Of a DNA stretch of 13,741 nucleotides, positions 1-5,893 are shown one piece after another; position 1 is the stretch's first letter; each line of letters begins with the position of its first letter. The stretch spans positions 1-13,741 of the forward strand of contig CAZXFH010000065.1 in the NCBI GenBank assembly GCA_964640055.1, read 5' to 3'. The DNA is from CAZXFH01 sp964640055 (GTDB lineage Bacteria; Fidelibacterota; UBA2242; JAFGTP01). The position numbers were made by a program, and so were the translations under genes. Under the pieces are notes generated by a model. That model ran no database searches and was not told where the DNA came from. It saw nothing but the letters and a program-made list of their open reading frames with translations.

Positions 1-239
1 TCAGCCAGTCAAAATTATACCAGTGGTCCCCTATTTACATGCCCATTATATTTTTTTATTAGAGAAAATGTGCAATTAGTGTCCGGTCCGACCCATCTAT
101 ACAGCCGATTGGTTTTTCATTATTTGTAAAATACGGATTTCTGGTTTAATTTTAAGCAGGATAAAATAAGATCAGGAGCCTTTTTTATGTACAGTCACGT
201 ATTATCTAATGCAGTGTAAACTAAATTGCCAAAATTTTT

Positions 240-243
240 GAGG
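240..243 (+). promoter_or_regulatory. Ribosome binding site of the S9-like gene
   Basis: GAGG lies five bases before the ATG at 249. It supports this start, which also places a clean signal peptide at the N-terminus. The upstream stretch 1-239 is AT-rich and non-coding, and I see no convincing -35/-10 pair in it. Confidence 0.65.
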
Positions 244-248
244 ACCTT

Positions 249-2285
249 ATGAAAAAAGTGTTTCTAATATTACTTTTTTTATGTGCATTATTAACGGCTA
301 AGGATCCAGTTGATCTGAATTTTATTTTTGATTATACTCGGCCCTGGGGAGAGCTGCCCCGGGAAATTCGCTGGTCACAGGACGAATCCCAATTAGCAGT
401 CATCTGGAATATTCCCTATGAAAATGGGTGGGAAATATGGACCATAGGCATACCAAACGGACAGGTAACCCGTCGCACTTTTTTTCAGAATACTTCCGAC
501 CAGAACTGCCATATCCCTCATGATTTGAAATGGCATCCCAATGGGAAAGAATTATACTTCCTGTATGCCGGCCATATCTATCATTTACAACTCAACGCTA
601 AAAACAGCTTAGAACTGCTCACAACCAAGCCGGTCCAACGTTCCGCCTTGACTCTTTCGCCCGATGGGAACTGGCTGGTTTATACTGCGGACCAACAGCT
701 AATGCTCTTAAATATAGACCAAAAAAAATCCATGGTGCTGGATGATTACTGTCAGACCATAACCGCAGAGACACCGGAATTAGACCGGCGGTACCGCTAT
801 TTTTGGTCTCCGGATGGGCAGAAACTGGCAATAATCATTACGATCATTCCTGATCATCCAAAACACCTGGCCCACTCCCTCCTCCGGGTTTTAAAGATCT
901 CTGCTAACCACATAAATTCGCTGGAGCTACCGATAAATAATCAACCGGCCTTCTTGAGAGATATCGCATGGACCCAATCCAGCGAATCATTTCTGATTGA
1001 CGGACTCTCCGAAGACCATACTACCCGCTATATCGCTAATGTTTACCCACTGGAAAATAAAGTGGATACTCTTTACCGGGAATACAGCGATTATTGGATT
1101 CCTGCTTTTGGCCGGGACTTATTTTGGATTAAAGATTACAAAAAAATCCTTTTTGGATCTACCAAAAACGGGTACCATCATCTTTATACTTTGGATCTTG
1201 AGAGTAAGATTGAATATGCTGTCACTCGTGGTAAGTGGGATATTCACCAATATCAATTGACCAGTGATCGCAAAAAGGTTTATTTTACAGCCAATAAGGA
1301 AAATCCACTTTATCGTGATATTTATGCAGTTAAACTGAAGAACTCAGAAGTTGAGAAGATATCCTACAAAAAAGGAACGCACCGCTTATACCTGGCCCCA
1401 TCCGGCAAAAAAATGGTGGAAATATTCTCCAGCAGCACAACTCCTCCCAAATTATATTATGCCGCGACAATCCCCAAAAGTAAAATGATTCCTTTAGTCC
1501 AAAAAGAATTTCAGCTAACCCGTGATTATACTTTCCTGCAACCTCAGTTCAATTTAGATGTCCGCTCCGGTAGCAACACTCCGCTGGGCTATAAACTATG
1601 GATTCCTGATCAGGAATTATCTCAGCATAAATTTCCTCTGATCGTACACCTGCGTAATAATCAGGTCCGCGACAGCTGGGATGAACTTAGTTTATTCAAT
1701 TACTACCTCATGCGGGCAGGGTGTGTCGTACTGGAATGCGGATTTACTCCCCTGGATAAATTTCGGTCCGCCAGTCAAAATGATACGATCCGACCTATTT
1801 TTCAGCAGCAACTGGATGATGTTAGCCGGTTAGTCGAGCAAGTCAGTAAAAAAGAATTTATTGATCCCGCTCACCGGGCTCTCTATGGTAATCATTATGC
1901 CGGTTATTTAACCAGCATGGCATTATTTACGCGCACCGACTGGTTTTGCAAGGGCGGGGTCATTTCAGCCTTACTGCCTAGCGATAATGTCTGTCTTGAT
2001 CAAGACAGACAAGTATATACCTGGCTCAACACCCATAATCCCGGATCCCAGCCAGTCAATCCTATCCATTATTACAACAACCTGAAGGGAGAGCTTGTAT
2101 TTATACAGGGTACAAATAGCAGTGTCGCACCGCTATTACCTATAGCGCATCTCGTTCAAAAAATGATCGCCGATCAAATTACGGTTGAAATATTTGTTTA
2201 TCCCTGGGAATCTTACCGGATCAGCTCTCACCGGACCCGTGCACACCTGTTTGGTAAACTGGCAGATCATTTATTGGCTTGGTAA
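249..2285 (+). CDS. Exported S9 (DPP-IV-like) family protein, probably a catalytically dead pseudo-peptidase
   Basis: The 678-residue product starts with a signal peptide (MKK, hydrophobic run, likely cut after ALLTA at about residue 17), so it should be exported to the periplasm or cell surface. Residues about 25-430 look like the DPP-IV beta-propeller, with WSPDG-type blade motifs, a GYHHLYTLDL blade and VYFTAN. Residues about 440-678 correspond to the alpha/beta-hydrolase domain of peptidase family S9. The active-site landmarks are recognisable but changed. The GxSxGG elbow reads GNHYAGY (547-553), with His549 where the nucleophile Ser should be. The HGxxD segment reads QGTNSSV (620-626), with no Asp. 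The YPxxxH segment reads YPWESY (651-656), with Tyr instead of His. The frame is intact over full length, so this is not a decayed gene. I infer a binding or scaffold role; the ligand is unknown. The gene stands alone and is convergent with the next unit. Confidence 0.85.
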   Translation: MKKVFLILLFLCALLTAKDPVDLNFIFDYTRPWGELPREIRWSQDESQLAVIWNIPYENGWEIWTIGIPNGQVTRRTFFQNTSDQNCHIPHDLKWHPNGKELYFLYAGHIYHLQLNAKNSLELLTTKPVQRSALTLSPDGNWLVYTADQQLMLLNIDQKKSMVLDDYCQTITAETPELDRRYRYFWSPDGQKLAIIITIIPDHPKHLAHSLLRVLKISANHINSLELPINNQPAFLRDIAWTQSSESFLIDGLSEDHTTRYIANVYPLENKVDTLYREYSDYWIPAFGRDLFWIKDYKKILFGSTKNGYHHLYTLDLESKIEYAVTRGKWDIHQYQLTSDRKKVYFTANKENPLYRDIYAVKLKNSEVEKISYKKGTHRLYLAPSGKKMVEIFSSSTTPPKLYYAATIPKSKMIPLVQKEFQLTRDYTFLQPQFNLDVRSGSNTPLGYKLWIPDQELSQHKFPLIVHLRNNQVRDSWDELSLFNYYLMRAGCVVLECGFTPLDKFRSASQNDTIRPIFQQQLDDVSRLVEQVSKKEFIDPAHRALYGNHYAGYLTSMALFTRTDWFCKGGVISALLPSDNVCLDQDRQVYTWLNTHNPGSQPVNPIHYYNNLKGELVFIQGTNSSVAPLLPIAHLVQKMIADQITVEIFVYPWESYRISSHRTRAHLFGKLADHLLAW

Positions 2286-2321
2286 AACAGTTTTCCCTAG
2301 CCAACTAATATACTCACAGCA

Positions 2322-2338
2322 GGCATATTACATATGCC
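2322..2338. terminator. Candidate bidirectional hairpin between convergent genes
   Basis: GGCATAT and ATATGCC form a perfect 7-bp stem around a 3-base loop, midway between the stop of the S9-like gene (2285) and the stop of the DUF3467 gene (2370). Its place between convergent genes suggests a shared terminator. Neither side has a proper T-run, so it is only a weak intrinsic terminator candidate. Confidence 0.35.
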
Positions 2339-2369
2339 GGTAAAATTTCAATTTATAGCGAAAATATTA

Positions 2370-2693
2370 TCAGTTCGGTAGATCAGTGGGTTTGGGTGGC
2401 TTCATTCCAAAAGGGACTCGATGTTCTTTCTCGGGTATTTTTATTTTCCCGAATTTGGATTCATACTTGGCAATATTTTCCTGCAAAGTATATAACAGTG
2501 TTTTGGCATGCATCGGGGTCATGATAATCCGGCTTTTCACCTCGGCTTTGGGGGCGCCGGGCATAATACGGGCAAAATCGACTACGAATTCAGCACCGGA
2601 ATGAGAAATAACCGAAAAATTACTGTAATCACCATCGGCTTTTGATTCGGGTAGTTCTATCTTCAATTGTTTCTTATTTTTATTTTCATCCAT
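2370..2693 (-). CDS. DUF3467 family protein
   Basis: The product is a small 107-residue cytoplasmic protein without signal peptide or membrane segment. The core at about residues 22-92 has the DUF3467 pattern: a short beta-rich block (YSNFSVISHSGAEFVVDF), a proline-containing turn (MPGAPKAEVKSRIIMTP), then a helix beginning MHAKTLLYTLQENIAKYE. The family is widespread in bacteria and has no established biochemical function that I know of. The charged head (MDENKNKKQ) and proline-rich tail (PFGMKPPKPTDLP) are probably flexible. It follows the zinc-ribbon gene by 39 bases on the same strand and is likely co-transcribed with it. It ends in two consecutive stops, TGA and TAA. The ATG is preceded by only a weak AGG. 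Confidence 0.85.
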   Translation of the reverse strand: MDENKNKKQLKIELPESKADGDYSNFSVISHSGAEFVVDFARIMPGAPKAEVKSRIIMTPMHAKTLLYTLQENIAKYESKFGKIKIPEKEHRVPFGMKPPKPTDLPN

Positions 2694-2732
2694 AGCAGCA
2701 ACCTAACTGATTGATATTAATAAATCATCCAC

Positions 2733-3209
2733 TTACTTCTTATCTCTATTTTTGGCTTGATCATCTTGGGATTTTTTCCTCTTTTTCGCATGCTGGGGGG
2801 GCTGGGCCTTTTCCTCATCCAAGTCTTCATCATCCCATTCCTCTTCCAAAGCAACATCGTCCTCAAAAATATTCCAGGCTTCATCGGAAATTACTTCCCG
2901 CTCACGCCCCTCTTTTAACTCGACATCATCCTCAAACTCATCCCAAACATCCTTATGTTTTTCAAATTTACTGGGATCAATATCCGGCTCATCATAATCC
3001 TCGCGTTCCATGTTCAACATCTCATCACCGTAAACATTCATATCGAAAAAGTCAATATCGTCTACAATATCATGATAGACCAATAATTCTAAAAAATCAA
3101 TATATTTGGGGCTCCTCAATTTTGTTTTACAATGAGGGCATATTAAAGATTTTCTTAATTCCTCTTCCGATAAATCTTCGCCACATTCTGGACAAATTAA
3201 ATCTTCCAT
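2733..3209 (-). CDS. Zinc-ribbon protein with long acidic body and basic tail
   Basis: The 158-residue cytoplasmic protein carries an N-terminal zinc ribbon, CPEC (C6, C9) and CPHC (C24, C27), a typical four-cysteine Zn site. Residues about 40-135 are strongly acidic and contain a degenerate duplication: WDEFEDDVELKE (89-100) and WNIFEDDVALEE (112-123). The last 18 residues are Lys/Arg-rich. I do not recognise a named family. The composition would suit a protein or nucleic-acid binding adaptor, but this is inference. I chose the ATG at 3209 rather than the in-frame GTG two codons upstream because that GTG is part of an excellent Shine-Dalgarno sequence. It is the first gene of a likely two-gene operon with the DUF3467 gene. 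Confidence 0.8.
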   Translation of the reverse strand: MEDLICPECGEDLSEEELRKSLICPHCKTKLRSPKYIDFLELLVYHDIVDDIDFFDMNVYGDEMLNMEREDYDEPDIDPSKFEKHKDVWDEFEDDVELKEGREREVISDEAWNIFEDDVALEEEWDDEDLDEEKAQPPQHAKKRKKSQDDQAKNRDKK

Positions 3210-3210
3210 A

Positions 3211-3218
3211 ATCACCTC
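3211..3218 (-). promoter_or_regulatory. Strong Shine-Dalgarno that decides the zinc-ribbon start
   Basis: On the minus strand GAGGTGAT precedes the ATG at 3209 and is complementary to the 3' end of 16S rRNA over eight bases. It includes the upstream in-frame GTG, so that GTG is unlikely to be the start codon. Confidence 0.7.
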
Positions 3219-3235
3219 AACTTTTAATGGGCATT

Positions 3236-3264
3236 AATATAAAAGCAGATACCCGCCAGGTCAA
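3236..3264 (-). promoter_or_regulatory. Sigma70-type promoter of the zinc-ribbon/DUF3467 unit
   Basis: On the minus strand TTGACC (3264-3259) and TATATT (3241-3236) are separated by exactly 17 bases, each matching five of six consensus positions. The expected start of transcription is near 3229, about 20 bases before the ATG at 3209, leaving room for the Shine-Dalgarno. This is among the best-looking promoters in the window. Confidence 0.6.
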
Positions 3265-3394
3265 GTATTTTTTATATTTTCTACCAGGGAACTATCTTCC
3301 TTATTTTTAATAACTTATCAAATGCGATCTCAATAATTTCTTTTTCTTTATCCCCAGTATTAAATTTTCGAGATACGCAAGTGCTTATATTATC

Positions 3395-3955
3395 CTATTC
3401 TATATTTGTTTCCGGTATGAGGGCAATCTGCTTGGCTAAAATACTGCTTTCCAATATGTTACGAATATGCCAATAGCCTAACTCAATACCATTCTCCCGG
3501 TTTTTATCAATCCGCAGATTGAAAAAATAGTCGGAATGCTCAAACTGGAATCCGATCTTGTTAGGGGTAAAGGATCGCGCGATACAATACAAACTGGTCG
3601 GATTGAAATCCGGATTAAGATCACAAGCGGCCCAGAAGGCATGGCTGAAAATTTCGGCATCCGGATGTTTACTGGGAAATCCATGATTATTCATATCAAT
3701 TTTCCGCAGCGGGATTAAAATCTCGGGCGGAGGACTTTTAACCAAGGGATAAAAAGATTCATACAATAATACCCGGCAGTAGTCATGATATTGCGTGATA
3801 AAATCCGTGAATACATAGTGAGCAATTTTAAACTCCCGCTCACCAAATGGATAACAAAGAAATAGTTTTTTCTCTTTTACCCCGGCCGTTGCCTGCTGCC
3901 TACGCTTTTGAATTCTCCTTAATTTCCATAGTATTCTTCTTTTTGTTCTAAACAT
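3395..3955 (-). CDS. Unrecognised 186-aa protein; frame open past its amber stop
   Basis: I do not recognise this protein with confidence. It begins with a very basic stretch (FRTKRRILWKLRRIQKRRQQ, about residues 2-21), has no signal peptide, and continues as a mixed alpha/beta domain (KKLFLCYPFGEREFKIAHYVF at about 29-49; the DLNPDFNP and IGFQFEHSDYFFNLRID region at about 112-150). The overall impression is faintly like small FCB proteins of the DUF6913 type, but I would not rely on that. AAGGGA precedes the ATG at 3955. The stop is TAG at 3395-3397, and the same frame then runs 37 further codons to a TAG at 3281-3283. That extension has a coding-like, helix-prone composition (EKEIIEIAFDKLLKI). 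The gene may therefore be truncated by a nonsense change, or simply end here. Confidence 0.65.
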   Translation of the reverse strand: MFRTKRRILWKLRRIQKRRQQATAGVKEKKLFLCYPFGEREFKIAHYVFTDFITQYHDYCRVLLYESFYPLVKSPPPEILIPLRKIDMNNHGFPSKHPDAEIFSHAFWAACDLNPDFNPTSLYCIARSFTPNKIGFQFEHSDYFFNLRIDKNRENGIELGYWHIRNILESSILAKQIALIPETNIE

Positions 3956-3980
3956 TTATCCCTTTTTCACTCTGATTTAT

Positions 3981-4009
3981 ATTTTAAACCGCATCACACA
4001 TTCAGCCAA
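3981..4009 (-). promoter_or_regulatory. Candidate sigma70-type promoter of the 186-aa gene
   Basis: On the minus strand TTGGCT (4009-4004) and TAAAAT (3986-3981) are spaced by 17 bases, matching four and five consensus positions. The start of transcription would be near 3974, about 20 bases upstream of the ATG at 3955. Confidence 0.45.
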
Positions 4010-4118
4010 AAATATAATTTCTAACCAAAAATGCAAATGATTTTCCTGATCCCCGGCCATTTAATAGAAATATCCTCCTCATATCAAATTACCAATGAAA
4101 TAAAATACATACTGGGTT

Positions 4119-4298
4119 ATGAATGTTAAAGGCCTGAAGGAAACAGGCGTTAAAAAATGCGACCGGGTGAGCGTTAAAAAGCAATTAATGTCTGAGTTTT
4201 AATTGCTTTAGCGAAGCCGGAAGCATTTTAGCCTGTTTTTATCCAGCCTTGTCCCGACGGGTCGGGATTGGTTCCTTTTGTGTTAAGACAAAAAGAAC
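4119..4298 (+). repeat. Hairpin-rich element, probably an interspersed repeat copy
   Basis: Three inverted repeats follow one another. The first is a long imperfect stem-loop: outer arms AAACAGGC (4141-4148) and GCCTGTTT (4231-4238), and inner perfect 11-bp arms at 4178-4188 and 4199-4209 around a 10-base loop, with further partial complementarity between them. The second is a tight hairpin, TCCCGAC and GTCGGGA (4252-4267). The third has arms 4271-4281 and 4288-4298, 11 positions with one mismatch around a 6-base loop. The plus strand carries a 27-codon open stretch from ATG 4119 to TAA 4202. The wording (a ...GRDWFLLC-like translation followed by a hairpin of TTTTGT and ACAAAA) resembles non-coding repeats I associate with FCB genomes. 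That resemblance is from memory, and no second copy is present in this window. Confidence 0.5.
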
Positions 4299-4466
4299 AT
4301 ATTTATAAATCAAATAGATAAGTGTTATCCCAAGGTTAATATGATATCATAACTCCGATAGGATCTAATTAATTCGGACGAATCGATCGATTTTTCTTGA
4401 TCAAGGTGAAGATGTTTATATTTACGACCTAAGAACCGTGGGTGTTATTATTTTTCGAACTGAGTT

Positions 4467-5300
4467 TCATCGCTTGGCATAACAATATAAGCAGTCATGT
4501 CGGCAGGTATTGTATTGACCAATATCCCGGCTGAAATAACAACCGCATTCATCTCGGGTAGGACGCAGTTCATTCCTAAATTGAACCCCGGAAAACAATT
4601 TACGGAGATAAGGGACATCAATACAATGACCTCTGGGTATAGCGGCTTTCCGGGCAATGTCATCTTCGCAACAAGTATAAATAGCCATATTAAATCTACG
4701 GGCAATATATTTCAATTGACGAGCAAATCTAACACGGTCATCCAGCGTTGGTTTTATCAGTTTAAGATTACTGTGATTGTCCAGCCGTTGAAAACGTCGG
4801 CAGACTTTGCCATAAAGATCAATAAAACTAATCATACAGTACTGAACAAGTCCCTGTAGATTGCGGGCACACTCGGCAAAGGTTTGTAATCTTTCACCCG
4901 GAGGTGTCTGGTTAGAAAAAATGATGGGATCAAAACGCCAGATTATTTTTTCAGCGCCATAGCTTTGGGCTAATTTTGCTACTATCTCCATACTATGATT
5001 AATGTCAGGTACCTTGGGTTCGAGCAGTTTTACCGTCTGTTCCGGCAGGGCATTGATGGTGTAATGGAATAGAAATCGCTGGTGGTAATGCTTGGCAATC
5101 TTTTCCAGCACAGGTAAAAAGGGAGCATAATTTTTTGACCAAAACACAAAAGCGCCCACCTCTTGGGGTTTGAGCGAGACATACTCGCTTTTTTGAGAAA
5201 AAGGATTCTTAACTGCCACACTCCCTTCCTGCACTTTTTGCAGAAACCAATTGCCATAGAAAGCAGGAATATCTGTACGTCGACTGGCAGATACAATCAT
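4467..5300 (-). CDS. DUF1848 protein with C-terminal radical-SAM-like cysteine motif
   Basis: From the ATG at 5300 the protein has 277 residues and opens with the family hallmark MIVSASRRTDIPAFYGNWF. An ATG at 5378 would add 26 residues unlike the family and overlap the preceding gene, so I reject it. Other hallmarks are VSLKPQEVGAFVFWSKNYAPFLP (about 41-63), WRFDPI (121-126) and CCEDD (210-214). The C-terminus carries CGC (252-254) and then C266-x3-C270-x2-C273 in CRHDCLYCYA, which matches the radical-SAM [4Fe-4S] signature but sits at the end instead of the beginning. Members are presumed Fe-S proteins; substrate and reaction are unknown. The chain stops just after CYAKR, somewhat earlier than in members I remember. 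It lies 52 bases after the TPR gene on the same strand. There is no clear Shine-Dalgarno; the stop is TGA. Confidence 0.85.
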   Translation of the reverse strand: MIVSASRRTDIPAFYGNWFLQKVQEGSVAVKNPFSQKSEYVSLKPQEVGAFVFWSKNYAPFLPVLEKIAKHYHQRFLFHYTINALPEQTVKLLEPKVPDINHSMEIVAKLAQSYGAEKIIWRFDPIIFSNQTPPGERLQTFAECARNLQGLVQYCMISFIDLYGKVCRRFQRLDNHSNLKLIKPTLDDRVRFARQLKYIARRFNMAIYTCCEDDIARKAAIPRGHCIDVPYLRKLFSGVQFRNELRPTRDECGCYFSRDIGQYNTCRHDCLYCYAKR

Positions 5301-5352
5301 GGCCAATGAAAATAATTTATTTGAGATCGATTGATTATTTAAACAAACCGGT

Positions 5353-5709
5353 TCAGGCCGTCGTGTCCGGGGAGACACTTTGCAGTGATTTCAGGTTATC
5401 TTTCTCTTTAATTAACTGTATTAAACGGTAATTTTCATCAGAGGGATGCAGATTAAAAGCAACTTTAGCTTCTTTCAGGGCATACTCATACCATCCCTTT
5501 TTAGTATAGGCAATAGCCAAACTATGGTGTCCCTGGTATCGATCCGGTTGGACCCGGGTGGCCGCTTTAAATTCCAGAATCGCTTCGTTTAATAGGCCCT
5601 TATTATAGTACCACTTACCCAATTTATAATGTCGCTCGTAGCGACTGGTACAGGTGATCATGGTAATGACCATCAATAAGATACCGGTAACTAAAATCGC
5701 TCTTCTCAT
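5353..5709 (-). CDS. Small TPR protein, membrane-anchored or lipoprotein
   Basis: From the ATG at 5709 the product has 118 residues: MRR, a hydrophobic run of about 16 residues, and Cys20 in MITC. Cys20 would be the lipidated residue if this is a lipoprotein, but Thr at -1 makes a poor lipobox, so a plain membrane anchor is also possible. Residues about 27-94 form two tetratricopeptide repeats (YKLGKWYYNKGLLNEAILEFKAATRVQPD and the following HSLAIAYTKKGWYEYALKEAKVAFNLHP), a protein-protein interaction fold. The start at 5709 is preferred over the in-frame ATG at 5736 because GGGAG sits at the right distance. The gene is divergent from lptD and upstream of the DUF1848 gene. An envelope scaffold role is inferred from the anchor and TPRs only. 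The stop is TGA. Confidence 0.75.
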   Translation of the reverse strand: MRRAILVTGILLMVITMITCTSRYERHYKLGKWYYNKGLLNEAILEFKAATRVQPDRYQGHHSLAIAYTKKGWYEYALKEAKVAFNLHPSDENYRLIQLIKEKDNLKSLQSVSPDTTA

Positions 5710-5714
5710 AGTTT

Positions 5715-5719
5715 CTCCC
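5715..5719 (-). promoter_or_regulatory. Ribosome binding site that selects the TPR gene start
   Basis: On the minus strand GGGAG ends five bases before the ATG at 5709. The alternative ATG at 5736 has AGGGCAGG directly abutting it, which is too close, so 5709 is preferred. Confidence 0.6.
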
Positions 5720-5845
5720 GATAGTTTGACCTTCATCCTGCCCTTTAATTTAGGCTACCATAGACTAAAAACAAGATAATTTTTAAAAATTATAAACCCA
5801 TAAGGAACCTGTTATATCCTCACAAAATTTAATATATTATGTTGG

Positions 5846-5874
5846 TTGCTAACAATAGGATATTTGCTTATTAT
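5846..5874 (+). promoter_or_regulatory. Candidate sigma70-type promoter of lptD
   Basis: TTGCTA (5846-5851) and TATTAT (5869-5874) are separated by 17 bases, matching four and five consensus positions. The start of transcription would fall near 5881, giving a leader of only about 13 bases. That would agree with the absence of a Shine-Dalgarno before the ATG at 5894. Confidence 0.45.
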
Positions 5875-5893
5875 ACCTAATCTTTAAAATTAG

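Larger units (their letters stand above)
3956..4466. other. 511-base gene-free stretch
   Basis: There is no supportable gene on either strand. The part nearest 3955 holds the promoter of the 186-aa gene. The middle holds the hairpin-rich element at about 4119-4298. The part from 4300 to 4466 is AT-rich and featureless, apart from a perfect 12-base palindrome, AATCGATCGATT (4381-4392), whose meaning is unknown. Confidence 0.6.

Noticed and set aside
60..110. A stretch (AATTAGTGTCCGGTCCGACCC) that vaguely recalls transposon-end wording
   Set aside because: There is no matching inverted end, transposase or target duplication in the window, and the resemblance is only from memory.
2711..3211. 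A 166-codon plus-strand open frame opposite the zinc-ribbon gene
   Set aside because: It is the antisense of a strongly biased acidic gene and gives a His/Pro/Ser-rich translation with no domain. The minus strand has the zinc ribbon, promoter and Shine-Dalgarno.
4119..4202. A 27-codon plus-strand mini-ORF
   Set aside because: It lies within the arms of the hairpin-rich element and has no ribosome binding site, so it is more likely part of the repeat than a gene.
4420..4469. Possible selenocysteine at the TGA ending the DUF1848 gene, given tRNA-Sec in the window
   Set aside because: Readthrough would add only 14 codons before TAA, with no similarity to the family tail, and I see no convincing SECIS hairpin just downstream.
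4467..5378. The longer DUF1848 start at 5378
   Set aside because: The additional 26 residues do not resemble the family and overlap the end of the TPR gene; MIVSASRRTDIPAF at 5300 is the family N-terminus.
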